Of a DNA stretch of 64,000 bases, positions 49,928 through 62,864 are shown one piece after another. The notes beneath the pieces are model-generated. The model worked only from the letters and a program-made list of their open reading frames with translations, made no database searches and had not been told where the DNA came from. Origin of the DNA: Rhipicephalus microplus (taxonomy: Eukaryota; Arthropoda; Arachnida; Ixodida; Ixodidae); assembly GCF_043290135.1 (NCBI RefSeq), contig NC_134707.1, forward strand, positions 77,890,987 through 77,954,986, read 5' to 3'. Position 1 is the first letter of the stretch, and every line of letters begins with the position of its first letter. Position numbers and translations under genes: made by a program.

Positions 49928-50148
49928 CTATTCGCCTTTTCGGTCGGTTTCGATATAGTAAGAGCAGCAGCGCGTGTTGCTACCCAAGAAACTTCCGGTC
50001 ACTTCATTTATTGCTCTCTGACGCCGAAACAGAAATATTGCTCTAAGTGGTGCTAGAGTGATGAATAAAAACCCATTTCCCACTTTCAGGTAAAAGAGAG
50101 GCGCCTAAAGTTAACGACTAACTCTTATAATATTGTTATCTAGCCTAA

Positions 50149-50395
50149 TGCAACGCCGTGGTGGTCTAGTGGCTAAGGTACTCGGCTGCTGACCCGCAGG
50201 TCACGGGATCGAATCCCGGCTTCGGCGGCTGCATTTCCGATGGAGGCGGAAATGTTGTCAGGCCCGTGTGCTCAGATTTGGGTGCACGTTAAAGAACCCC
50301 AGGTGGTCGAAATTTCCGGAGCCCTCCACTACGGCGTCGCTCATAATCATATCGTGGTTTTGGCACGTTAAACCCCACAAATCAACCACATCAAT
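50149..50395 (+). mobile_element. Ruka-like SINE, full length with 8-bp TSD
   Basis: Flanked by TAGCCTAA at 50141-50148 and 50396-50403. The head has GTGGTCTAGTGGCTAAGG (A box) and GGGATCGAATCCCGG (B box); the body has GGGTGCACGTTAAAGAACCC, GGTGGTCGAAATTTCCGG and CCCTCCACTACGGCGTC; the tail ends CCCCACAAATCAACC. It lies 222 bp from an inverted copy. Confidence 0.9.
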
Positions 50396-50403
50396 TAGCC
50401 TAA

Positions 50404-51115
50404 AAGAAAGTGTATTTGATATATTTGATCAGACAACGGAAGAAAACTGTTGAAAATGCACTTGCTACACGTTAACGCTTCTTTTCCTCACCAGTACTGC
50501 TAGGCTACGCCGGCACACACAACCAGAAGCAGACCAGAACCTGTGTTTTTTAAACAGCGATAGGGTCTATAACAGAGAACTTCAACGAGACTCGTACACT
50601 GACACATCTTTCTTAGTCATCTGTCGTTTAGCTGGGGCAACATTTTCTGTTAGGCAAGGCGTACACAAACTTGTACCACGACTTTGCACCCTCAAAGTGA
50701 AGCTGAAATGATTTTAGTCTTGGATGTTTGAAAGCAGACTTTAAAAAAAAAACTTCGTGATTAAGAAGAACCGAAATTCTGAAAGAAGACGTAACTTTTT
50801 GAGCGATTGTTGCAGCAGAAGCTTCAGAATAAACTACCGAAAGGTTCGTCTTACTCCGCCCTCGCGAGCGCGCAGAAAGTAGGGGAGGAAGACGAACCCA
50901 CCGGAGCTGCCAGCTTCGGTTCCATTGGCGAAGCTGCGATGTACTGGCGGAAAGTTTCCACTAATTAGCGAACTAAACTGTTTGCGAGAATGCAGTTTAT
51001 AACCTACGGCTCAATTAGGTACGGAGAAGACGAAAGCTCAGCAAAATGATTACGATATTCTCCTTAACGTCAAGTAGCCGGATGCCGTGTGAAGAAACAT
51101 CTCTCGTATCTTCAA
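50404..51115. other. region without recognised genes
   Basis: No gene or named repeat seen. Confidence 0.35.
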
Positions 51116-51177
51116 CCACGGCTTCCGTGATCATAGCCGGCTGCGCACCGTTGCCAGAGATAAACACGGAGGCCACG
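51116..51177. repeat. inverted CGTGGCCTCCG motif, copy 4
   Basis: Arms CCACGGCTTCCGTGATCAT (51116-51134) and ATAAACACGGAGGCCACG (51160-51177). The spacer on the minus strand reads GGCAACGGTGCGCAGCCGG, close to copy 2. Confidence 0.6.
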
Positions 51178-51493
51178 CTTGAAAATTGCTGCTGTTGCAG
51201 ATGACGCGGAATATTGGAAATCCCGTCATAGAGTTCGTTCGGAGTCTCAAAACGCCCGACTGCCGCAGCCGCTTTTTTTTTAACAGCATTTATATCAGTT
51301 CAATTTTGATAGCCCTATCGTCAATGTTTGAATTCATCTGTTAACAAACTACGATTTGATTAAATACCCCAATATGACTTCTTAAAATTTCTTCCAAAGG
51401 ATTGCAAGAAGACAAAAAATTGACGGCAGATCCACGAGGTGAATGATGATGAGATTGGGCAAAGCTCCTGGAAGTAATACCGTGAAATTTTCT

Positions 51494-52138
51494 TCACGCC
51501 TGGCGATATGCGCGCTTCCTCGCCGCTTCCCATTGTCGAACGTTTTCAAGATCTGCTTCGCGACGTTGACGTGCTGCCTCGGCCTCTCGTTCCCGTACGG
51601 AAGGATCTTGCCGACGCTGACGTGCCCCTGCAGCTTCTTGTTCACGTACGGCGGGATCTTGTCGACGCTGCCTTGTTGATGTGGCTCCTTGTTCCCGTAC
51701 AGCAGGATCTTGCCGACGCTGCCTTGCTGATGTGGCCTCTCGTTCCCGTACGGAAGGATCTTGCCGACGCTGACGTGGCGCTGCAGCTTCTTGTTCACGT
51801 ACGGCGGGATCTTGCCGACGCTGCCTTGTTGATGTGGCTCCTTGTTCCCGTACAGCAGGATCTTGCCGACGCTGCCTTGCTGATGTGGCCTCTCGTTCCC
51901 GTACGGAAGGATCTCGCCGACGCTGACGTGCCGCTGCAGCTTCTTGTTCACGTACGGCGGGATCTTGACGACGCTGCCTTGCTGATGTGATTCCATGTTC
52001 CCGTACAGCAGGATCTTGGCGGCGATGTCGCGAAGCTTCCCGGCGCGCTTCTGCCTCGCGTGCTCTCACTTCAGGGTCCTGTCTGCGATCGCGCGCCGCC
52101 GCTGCTCTGCGCGCCCGCCTTTCGGCATCCTTATCCAT
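51494..52138 (-). CDS. ORF of 17-residue Arg-rich repeats
   Basis: A 214-residue frame starting at the ATG at 52138, the first real ATG in the frame. After MDKDAERRARRAAAARDRRQ it consists of nine 17-residue units of the form RQRRQDP[AS]VRE[QR]EAxxA, then RREADLENVRQWEAARKR and a short end. The protein is highly charged and probably an extended helix. It has no cysteines beyond the start and no signal peptide or membrane segment. The DNA repeat is 51 bp, arranged in 153-bp triplets. I know similar Arg/Asp-Pro repeat proteins from tick predictions, and the pattern loosely recalls STPR-type repeats (23 residues), but I cannot assign a function. Other frames are also open over the array, so coding is not proven. 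Confidence 0.45.
   Translation of the reverse strand: MDKDAERRARRAAAARDRRQDPEVRAREAEARREASRHRRQDPAVREHGITSARQRRQDPAVREQEAAAARQRRRDPSVREREATSARQRRQDPAVREQGATSTRQRRQDPAVREQEAAAPRQRRQDPSVREREATSARQRRQDPAVREQGATSTRQRRQDPAVREQEAAGARQRRQDPSVREREAEAARQRREADLENVRQWEAARKRAYRQA
51603..52061. repeat. 51-bp tandem repeat with 153-bp higher-order unit
   Basis: GGATCTTG recurs exactly every 51 bp at 51603, 51654, 51705, 51756, 51807, 51858, 51909, 51960 and 52011. Every third unit is most alike, so blocks starting at 51603, 51756 and 51909 repeat as 153-bp units. Confidence 0.95.
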
Positions 52139-53124
52139 ACGAGCACACACCGACGGCAACGAGCATAGGCAACTACAAACCTGTATCGATATGGTTTTGA
52201 TTATAAAACCATTGCTTTAGAAAACACCTGGCGTCTTTCGTTAAGCAGCTGACGTCTTCTTTTCGTTTTGCTTTTAGAAAACATCTGGCGTCTTTCGTTG
52301 GTTTAATTCATCAATCAACGACGTTTTGAACAAAAATGTTTTCTTGTTTAATCACGCACAGGAGAAATCTCACCAGGCACTACCTTGGAGGTAAACAACG
52401 GCTGCTACTGGGAATGAGAGACAGTAGAAGTCGGCTTTTGACACTTCTACCAACGTTTTTTACTGGAACACGCCAATGGCTGCTAATGAGGAATGAGAGA
52501 CAGAAGAATTCGGCTTTTAGTTAACGCACACGCTGCGAATTTTTTTTATTGTTCAACAACGCACAGGAGAAATCTCCCACCGGCACCACCTTGGAGGTCA
52601 AAGCGTAAGACTGGTTCCACACTACGACTACGAGCGACGAACGGGTGCCGCTATGAGGAGCTTCGCCCCTAAAAACCCTTTATCTAACGAGGATTTGCGA
52701 AAATAGGGTGTGAGGTTGCTTCGCTTCCCCTCGTAACCTTTTCCTCTGCGTAAGTGTTAATACTTCACCAAAGACACCTATTATAAGCTAATAGTGTAAT
52801 AGCTTATGAAAACACATGTAGCCCATACGCGAGGAGAACCAGTTTATGATTGAAACGCGATAATTAAACAAGCGTTGAACATTAGGCGGCTTTAGGAAAA
52901 CATACTACCTACAAGCCCAGAGTAAATATACGCACATTATGTGATGTTTACTATTTAAATATGCACAACAGGAATGCCGCAATCAGCACGGAACTGCGGC
53001 TCAAGGAACTATATGGGCTCATCAGATCATCGGTGTACGATTGTATGGAGCAAGCGCGCTTAGGCTCTTTGACCGGTACAGATCTGTGTAAGCCTGCAGT
53101 TAAGTCTAGCTGTTTTTAGCGGGA
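52139..53124. other. region without recognised genes, with internal repeats
   Basis: AAAACA[CT]CTGGCGTCTTTCGTT occurs twice (about 52218-52240 and 52278-52300). GCACAGGAGAAATCTC..CACCTTGGAGGT occurs twice (about 52357-52392 and 52561-52600). GAGGAGCTTCGCCCCTAAAA at about 52658 is a repeat end that also appears near 61910. Confidence 0.4.
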
Positions 53125-53285
53125 CAGCTCAGTACTCCCCCATAGTTGAGTACGAAGCACTCGAAATCGTTAATCAGTTTTTCTAAACCCAGATCTGTGT
53201 CGTTATGCCTGTTAGCTACCCACGGGACGGGTTTCAGCTCTCCCTCAGTAGAGTACTCAATACTCAAAATCGTTACCCACTTTTT
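53125..53285 (+). repeat. GAGTAC..AGTACTC repeat, diverged pair
   Basis: CCCATAGTTGAGTACGAAGC, CTCGAAATCGTTAATC and, about 100 bp later, CCTCAGTAGAGTACTCAATAC, TCAAAATCGTTACCC. A shorter copy lies at 53770-53830. Confidence 0.5.
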
Positions 53286-53365
53286 TCCAAACACACATAC
53301 ATTACGATATCACATTGAGTTCTTGTGTGCATGTATGCCAACATTGTCATGTTTATTAGAGCAAT

Positions 53366-53633
53366 AAGAAAGCCGTGCAAGCGCTGCTGGGCTTCTTACG
53401 AACTACTGGCCTGTCGGAACGCCTCTGAGTGGACTGATTTTGTGTGTGCGCGTGTGTCGGTGTTTTTTTCTTATTTATTTTTTAACTCTCCCTTTCTCTT
53501 TCAACCCCCTATTCCCCAATCCCAGTGTAGGATAGCATACACTATCCTACACTGGGATAGTGTATGTTATACCGGATACTAGCATCTGGTTAACTTCCCT
53601 TCCTTCCTTTTTTCTCGTTTCTCTCTCTCTTTG
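53366..53633 (+). mobile_element. 5'-truncated LINE insertion with 10-bp TSD
   Basis: Perfect TTAGAGCAAT duplications at 53356-53365 and 53634-53643 bound a piece that begins in the last codons of the RNase H-type LINE ORF and runs through its 3' UTR. It matches 56581-56805 closely. A local inverted duplication near 53523-53570 (GTGTAGGATAGCATAC / ACTATCCTACAC) is absent from the copy at 56 kb. The TSD fixes the LINE 3' end just after the CTCTCTCTCT tract. Confidence 0.85.
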
Positions 53634-54689
53634 TTAGAGCAATGATGTCTTCGCGGCCACATAGTGATGTTGGCCGTGAGGTATAGATGGAATGCTATGA
53701 AGCCTTCGTGTTCTATACATCCTGTAAATAATTTTTTAAACAGGTCTGTGTCGACCAGGAATTGTTTTCCTGTCTATAGGGACGGCTTTGTGCTCTCCCA
53801 TAGCAGAGTACTGAACTGTTACATACTTTTCTTATAAACAATGTTTCTTTTTTTTTCGTAGTATCGTAGCAGCGCATAGTGTTCTATTGAAGTTTGGGTA
53901 AAATTGCATGTAGCGTTTGTATGTATTATACTGACGCTATTTCAAAGTTTTCAGTGTATAAATGTCTCTAGTGTTTGCATCTACTGGTAAGTAAAAGTTT
54001 TCTTTGCCACTCGGTGTTTCAATATTCTTTGTTTTAGTGTGTACGGTTGAGTGTGTACGTTGAATTTTCTATCCATCGATGCTGATCCGAATATAAATCC
54101 TGTGATTGCTGACCCTTATTCTGTTTTACAGCAATAAGGGCGTCTACCTAAAACTGCTAAAATCAAAAGTAGTCCGATCTGGTAGCCCTGTCGTGTCAGG
54201 CATAGCCAATCCAAGCGACAGCGCTATACTCAAGGACGACGTTCCTTGGGAATGAAGGGAAAGCCACAGGGGCACAGGTCCTGCACATGTGCTCCTACGC
54301 ATAGGCGTGCGCCTCCACCACGAGGTGGGTGGGGGCGTTAGGGCATTAGGCGTAGGTTCAATGCAGCGCCCTCCTTTCAATTTCGTCAATGTATGGGACT
54401 GGAATGACTGTATATGGCGAAAGGCAGTATAAATGGTAACTCTATATGGGACAGGCAAGAGTGAACCCTGAGTCTCCGACTGAACCCGCTGCCTGAAGAA
54501 GCCAAATCAATAGTTATATTTTTGCAATCACTGGTAGACACAATTAGAGTGTTCATCGGTAGACTGAAGTCACGACGCACTGAGGCCGCACAACATGTAC
54601 TGCATGATCTACGTCCACTGCTTGCAAGCCTTCAGTAGGCACCATGAGCCGCAATTCACAGTGGCACGTGATACGTCCGAAGTCCTGCG
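53634..54689. other. region without recognised genes
   Basis: Besides the AGTACTC-type repeat at 53770-53830, nothing assigned. Confidence 0.35.
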
Positions 54690-54850
54690 TCCACTACTAT
54701 CGAACGGAACAGTCTATTTTAAGCTCACGTGTTTTTTTTATGTCCTCTTCTTTTCATCTCTCTCTTTTCATCCCTCCATCCCATTCCCCCATTGTAGGGT
54801 AACAGATCGGACGCGCGCCTGGTTGACTTTCCTGCCTTTCCTTTCTCTAC
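54690..54850 (+). mobile_element. LINE 3' UTR fragment
   Basis: CTCTCTCTTTTCATCCC, CCATTGTAGGGTAACAG, then CGCGCCTGGTTGACTTTCCT resembles the 3' UTR at 56690-56800. No coding part. Confidence 0.45.
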
Positions 54851-55394
54851 CCGTTCCATTTCCTATATGGCACAGACACTGCGCGCCCCCTTCGTAGGTA
54901 AATATGGGAAGGCGAGTGGGGGTCACCCCCCCTCTCGTGCAGCCTATTTTCGTACGCGAAGTTAACTCGGTTTAGCACGCGGTTCATGCAAGCGCGGAAA
55001 GCGATCGCTGCTCGGCATAAGCGGTGCGCAGTATTTGATTTGTGTGCTAAGACAACCACTTGCAGGTGAAATTTGTTGAAAATTTCTTTAGGAAAGTAAA
55101 GTGAAAGAAAAGAAAATGAGAAAGACGCTTCCCGGAGCACGCAAACGTCATTTAACGTTGAAGTAGTACATGTAAAAGGCGTGGCATTTTCACGCGTGCA
55201 ACAACGTGAAATAACAACGTATAAATTTAAATATATATAACTATCTCACCGAAGTGTACTGCGTCATGTCTAAAAGAGCTTTCTACACAATATGAACCAG
55301 TTTTTTTTTCGTTTGTCATGTAATAGAAGTCCGCCTTTAGGAGCTGAACGTGATAGCGATATCCTGCCCCTATAGTGCGTACTTTAACTAGGTC
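54851..55394. other. region without recognised genes
   Basis: Nothing assigned. Confidence 0.35.
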
Positions 55395-56815
55395 TGCCTC
55401 AGGGTGCCTCAACAATGGCGACTATAGCTATAGCCAAAGACCACCTCGTGCATACCCATATTGAAATTGAAGCTTCGAGGACACACATAAGGCATGTGGG
55501 CCGGACTCGCCATCACCGCCTAGCCTCTCTACCAGTGGATAGACCTCATACTTCCTTTTGTAGAACAATAACTACACATGGTGACTCCCTACCAACTGGT
55601 TTTACGCCTGCGGCGAGACCTTCAATTTCTCCATGGTGCCTCAAACAGCCAGTAATCAACCTGACAATACCAGGCATCCAGAAAAAACGAGACTTCTCAA
55701 TACCAGCCCTCAAGCAGCTCGCCTTACTTCTGCTGTACGAGAAGTACCAAGACTGCACCCACGTCTACACCGACGGCTCCGTCCTGCCAAACAGCTCAAC
55801 TGCGGCGGTCGTTATTCCAACGCACGACACAACCATCAAATTCAGGACAGCCCATGCAACCACAACAACGGCGGCAGAGCTTGCAACGCTTCGCGCGGCG
55901 CTCCGTTTCATTAACACTAAAGCACGCAACGGTGGACGATTTCCTGCGACTGCAAGGCGGCACTGCAGTCACTTCTGTCAAATCTACGCCATGGTCCACA
56001 CGAGCAGTTGGTATTTGAAACAGCAGAAATGCTACACCATATAACAGAGAAAGGGTAGCACGTTATATTTCAGTGGTTGCCAAGCCACTGTGGAATTATC
56101 GGTAACGAACGAGCTGATCAAGCTGCCCGTTCAGCCCATACAGAAGACAAACCCCAGTCAATACCTCTCTCAAGGACGGACGCTGCTAGGAGGCTCCGCA
56201 TTCTTGCTCGCCAACGCTTCATGGCTCTTTGAAATGAGCCTCTCTTTACGCATGCAAGATTACGATCCCTTGATCAAACGTTAAGCATGCAGCTTCCAAC
56301 AAAAATTCGACGAGGCGACGCTACTGCTCTGTGCAGAGTATGGTTGGGAGTCGCGCTTACCCGAGCGTACGCGTTCCGCATAGGTATGGCCGACACCGCC
56401 GACTGTGCACACTGCGGAGATGAAGAAACAATTCGACATATCCTGTGTGACTGCCCGAAATACAACCTGGAAAGACAACACCGTTCTAATAAACTAAACA
56501 GGTTAGATGAACAGCCGCTGTCAGAAGAAAGTATACTGCGCCATCATCATGACTCATCTTCACAGAAGATACTGGGCTTCTCACAGAAGCTACTGGGCTT
56601 CTTACGAACTACTGGCCTGTCGGAACGCCTCTGAGTGGACTGATTTTGTGTGTGCGTGTGGGTCGGTGTTTTTTCTTATTTATTTTTTAATTCTCCCTTT
56701 CACTTTCACCCCCTATTCCCCAACCCCAGTGTAGGGTAGCACACCTGATACTAGCGTCTGGTTAACCTCCCTGCCTTCCTTTTTTCTCGTTTCTCTCTCT
56801 CTCGCTTTAACCACT
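55395..56815 (+). pseudogene. RNase H-type LINE, 3' third (I/R1/LOA-like)
   Basis: The C-terminal part of a non-LTR retrotransposon ORF2. It begins in the linker after RT (ASTMATIAIAKDH) and contains an RNase H domain: D in YTDGS (55766-55780), E in TAAELATL, D in FCDCKAAL, and HCGIIGNERADQAAR. Then come RVWLGVALTRAYAFRIG and a Cys/His cluster, CAHCGDEETIRHILCDC (56404-56454), to the stop near 56632. It is damaged: a frame change near 55925 and in-frame stops near 56056 and 56229. The 3' UTR with CCAGTGTAGGGTAGC and GGTTAACCTCC ends near 56805. The reverse transcriptase is missing. Clade by domain order only; jockey-type elements lack RNase H. Confidence 0.85.
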
Positions 56816-57228
56816 TAGTGCATACTCTATTGTATGATGTGACTCTAGAAGTTTAAATTGCGAGTTACTACAATGTAATCCATAAAGTTGAAACTCGCTT
56901 GTGTCGGTGAAGCTTCCTGTGTAATAGGTAGCATGCTTTAAACCTCGAGCAATTATGTACGCGAAACATTTTCGAACTTGCTGTGCACCCACTACGTCGT
57001 CTTAAGGGAATACGTGCAGTAATGTGTCATCTGTAATTGGCCGGCTTCAAACCCCGAAGTCGTTACTATAATAACATTCTCTGACGCCAGATGACACTGT
57101 ACGCTTGCTCCACGCAATATTACTGCGAAATTACATGTATTGTGACGCCTGTTTGTAAAGAATGAATGTTATTTTCGCTGCATTCCGCAAGCAGAGCAAG
57201 TTCGTTTCACTGTCATTTCCAAGCAGAG

Positions 57229-57450
57229 GCGCGGCTGTGAGGTAGACTCGCTTGGCACGCAAACAGCCCGAGTAAGATCCTCACTCGGATCCGGAATTTT
57301 TTTATTATTTACTTTATTTGCACATGTCTCGATTTCGCGGTCACGGACAAGATGACATTTCGCTCATACCCGACGAAGCCGACAACGACGCTGGAATTTC
57401 TGCGAAAGGAACTCTCTGAACGCTATCGAGTGAAAACACGGAACGTAATT
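57229..57450 (+). mobile_element. SINE-like repeat (family C)
   Basis: The head GCGGCTGTGAGGTAGACTCG and a B-box-like AGTAAGATCCTCACTCGG are followed by TTTATTATTTACTTTATTTG, CGGTCACGGACAAGATGAC and ACAACGACGCTGGAATTTC, then TGCGAAAGGAACTCTCTGA. The second half matches 1655-1830. The 93-codon ORF from 57352 lies in this tail and is not a gene. Confidence 0.5.
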
Positions 57451-58718
<1,268 letters not shown>

Positions 58719-58724
58719 AGGGAA

Positions 58725-59640
<916 letters not shown>

Positions 59641-59642
59641 TT

Positions 59643-60310
<668 letters not shown>

Positions 60311-60756
60311 GACCGGGTGTTCAAAATAAGATTTCTGATTTTTTTTTTCAACTTAGGCATTCAAAGGCACCTGAGAACCACTTGTGCAACTAAGCTAAGC
60401 GGCTAGGGAGACAAAAAGTTAGATGATAATTATCCCTGTCAGCAGCCCAATTAACTAAAATATATAAATTAACTTTTCCTTGGCTGCGGTAAGCTGGCAT
60501 GCTTGTATTGAAAAAAATGTCCAGTGGTGTTTGTACACAGTTTCAGTTGGAAGATTTTTTTTTCTAATACGCCTGTGCTCCGCGAAACCCGGCTCCAAAG
60601 TTCAATTCTCTCTCGAATGAGTACTCATGCAGGAGGGCGAACGAAGGTCCGCGCAAAGCTCCTCCCTAAAGTGACGCATCTGTTGAGCGTGGTGTTTAGT
60701 GTCGCGAAAAAGATGGGAAGCGTAGGCATACATGATGACAATTACCCTCGCTTTGT
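60311..60756. other. region without recognised genes
   Basis: Begins GACCGGGTGTTCAAAATAAG, which could be a transposon end, but no partner end was found. Confidence 0.3.
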
Positions 60757-60842
60757 CCGCCTAGCTGGATCAGTGGTTGGGGCACTCGGCTGCTCAACCG
60801 AAGGTCCCAGGTTCGACCCCAGCGGCGGCGGTCGCATTTATT
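60757..60842 (+). mobile_element. SINE head (tRNA-like)
   Basis: CTAGCTGGATCAGTGGTTGG (A-box arm), CACTCGGCTGCTCAACCGAA and GGTTCGACCCCAGCGGCGGC (B box), then GTCGCATTTATTT. It resembles the Ruka-like head at 19320, cut off where the LINE at 60845 begins. Confidence 0.6.
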
Positions 60843-60844
60843 TA

Positions 60845-61255
60845 TTTGTTTGTACATACTGCAGGCCCTAACCGGGCCCATGCAGGAGTGGATACATAAA
60901 GGTAACATGAAACACAATAACGCTCCACACAAAGAAAAGAAAGAAAGTATTGATACACATAGCATACTTCATGATTCACATGTATACATTTTTAGAAAAA
61001 TCAATCTCTTCTAGACAGCTGACAAAAGATTCCAGCGTAGAACAATTCATAGCATTGACTGGCAACCTATTTCAAAACTAACGGCCATTGGGAATAAAAA
61101 AACACTTATGTGTATTGACACGACTAGCAGGTTGAAAAATGACCTTGTTATGGTTTGTCCTGAATGAGTGTTTAAATGGGTCCTGTAAGTACAGATTGCG
61201 CGGTATCTTAAAATGACCGTCATAGAGTAAGTATAGGAATTTTAACCTAGAAATT
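60845..61255 (-). pseudogene. CR1/L2-like LINE, ORF2 C-terminal end and 3' UTR
   Basis: The minus-strand frame reads NHKVIFQPASRVNTHKCFFI, PNGR, a stop-damaged W position, NRLPVNAMNCSTLESFVS and CLEEIDF. The F-x-P..WN.LP..SF pattern is the CR1/L2 ORF2 end. The 3' end holds CCCATGCAGGAGTGG in plus-strand reading (GGGCCCGG-type). Confidence 0.6.
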
Positions 61256-61288
61256 TCGATGCATGCGAAATGAGAGCTGTGCGATGTT

Positions 61289-61410
61289 TGTGCACGTCAA
61301 AAAAAAAAAAAAACACCAGATGGTCGGTCAAAACTTCCGGAGGTCCCAACTGCGGCATCCCTCGTAATCGTATCGCGGTTTCGGGACGTAAAACCCCGAT
61401 AATTATTACT
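61289..61410 (+). mobile_element. Ruka-like SINE, 3' part
   Basis: GTGCACGTCAAAAAA, then CACCAGATGGTCGGTCAAAA, CTTCCGGAGGTCCC, CTCGTAATCGTATCGCGGTT and ACGTAAAACCCCGATAATTA. An A15 tract replaces the AAGAACC block. Confidence 0.6.
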
Positions 61411-61629
61411 GCTTTTTGGGTTTGGCTTTCCCAACGCATTGTGATCGCCCATTTCCGCGAGGAGCGATGGTAGCACAAATCCACGTCTAGAGGAAGTGCT
61501 AACAATATAGAATGATTCGTACTCTGTATACTATGAGAGATCATAGTCATCCCTTATATACGTGTGTGTTGAGAAAAAAATCACAAACAGCATATATACA
61601 CGGAGTGAATGACGATGAGTGGTGCGAAG

Positions 61630-61830
61630 CGTCCATTCGCCTGTACATCCATTTGTTCGTGTTTCCCTCCGTTCATGCGTCTGTCCGTCTGTATGTCCGT
61701 GCATGCTTCCGTCCGGCCGTCTGTCCATCCATTCGTCCGTGTGTCTGTCCATGCTTCCGTCCGTTCGTGCTTCTTTCCGTGCCCCTGTCTGCCGTCCATC
61801 CCTGTCTGTCTGCCACTGACACTAGCGCCA
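61630..61830 (+). repeat. degenerate (CGTC/TGTC)n tract
   Basis: Imperfect TCCGTCTGTC-type units giving ORFs on both strands. About 80 bp downstream, GAGCTTCGCCCTTATAAG recalls the repeat end near 52658. Confidence 0.75.
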
Positions 61831-61983
61831 CCTGCTGAGTGAGTCGTACAACTACAGTTGTTACGAACCTGTCCCAAATAGACACGCATTGACAGACCCA
61901 CGGTTTTAAGAGCTTCGCCCTTATAAGTGCTTAACGATTTACGCCCGTATTCATAAACCCACCTCGACTTGACTTGAAACTTA

Positions 61984-62204
61984 CCTCCGTATTCTAGAAC
62001 CTCCCTTCACTCAAGGCTTCGCCTTCACTTGAGAAAGTCGATGGGAGCGCCATCTCTAGGTACGGCAAGTCACTGCATATCAGCGATAGTCTGCTGCGGT
62101 TGTTGAGTAGCGCAGCGTCATTTTCAGCCGAGTGGTGGCACAGTGCTTAGCTCTGTCAAGTGAAGGGTGAAATTCGAGTCGAGGAGCATTTGTCAACACG
62201 GGGG
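61984..62204. mobile_element. inner foldback element A
   Basis: 221 bp. The left end CCTCCGTATTCTAGAACCTC and the right end in reverse complement CCCCCGTGTTGACAAATGCT share CCGT.TT and CTTCACTTGA blocks. TTA lies on both sides. Confidence 0.65.
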
Positions 62205-62207
62205 TTA

Positions 62208-62428
62208 CCACCGTATTTTAGAACGTTCCTTCACTCAATGCTTCACCTTGACTCGAAAAAGTCGACAGGAGCGCTGTCTCTTGGCAGACCAAGTCACTGC
62301 ATATCGGCATTATTCTGCAGCGATTCTTGAAAAGCGCAGTGTCAATATCAGTCTAGCAGTGGCGCAGTGCTCCACTCAGTCAAGTGAAGGGCAGAATTTG
62401 AGTCGAGGAGCGTTTCAAAATACGGGGG
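62208..62428. mobile_element. inner foldback element B
   Basis: 221 bp, the same length as A and clearly homologous throughout (CCACCGTATTTTAGAACGTT at the left, AGTCGAGGAGCGTTTCAAAA at the right). It shares the TTA at 62205-62207 with A and has another at 62429-62431. Confidence 0.65.
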
Positions 62429-62864
62429 TTAAACACTCCTTGACTTGAACTTGACTTAAATGCGGCACGTTTGAAACGCGTCTGTGCGTTCGTGCTGCCT
62501 TGACGCCACCTTAAAACCGCGCGTTAAAAACACGTTCGTGCTGCATTGAAGTCGCTGGCAAGCTAGGTTCAATCAAGTCAAGCAGCATTTCTGACTACGG
62601 GGGTTTTAGAGAACCGGCAGACCAGGAGTGCTACTTTGAACGTGAGCGGCGTTCAGTCTAAAACTCACACTACAGCACTCTGATATACCACATTTTCTCG
62701 GGGTTAGTTGCGCCTTTCGTCCGCATATTGACAGAGCATTGGCCGATGCTACTAAGCAAGAGCAGCACTGTTGAAGCGCTTCGTTCCCTGAATGCGGCTT
62801 TTACCCTGCAGAGCTCAGTGTTGAAAGCCATTAGCTACAACAAAAAAAATCTCAAGAGAAAGAA

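Larger units (their letters stand above)
61944..62603. mobile_element. outer foldback element of a nested set
   Basis: The left end CCCGTATTCATAAACCC, then CTTGACTTGA; the right end in reverse complement CCCCCGTAGTCAGAAATGC, then CTTGACTTGA. Without its two inserts the element would be about 210 bp, like the inserts themselves. Confidence 0.6.

Noticed and set aside
51603..52061. CRISPR array
   Set aside because: Directly adjoining 51-bp tandem units with no unique spacers, in a eukaryotic context; no other array-like pattern was seen.
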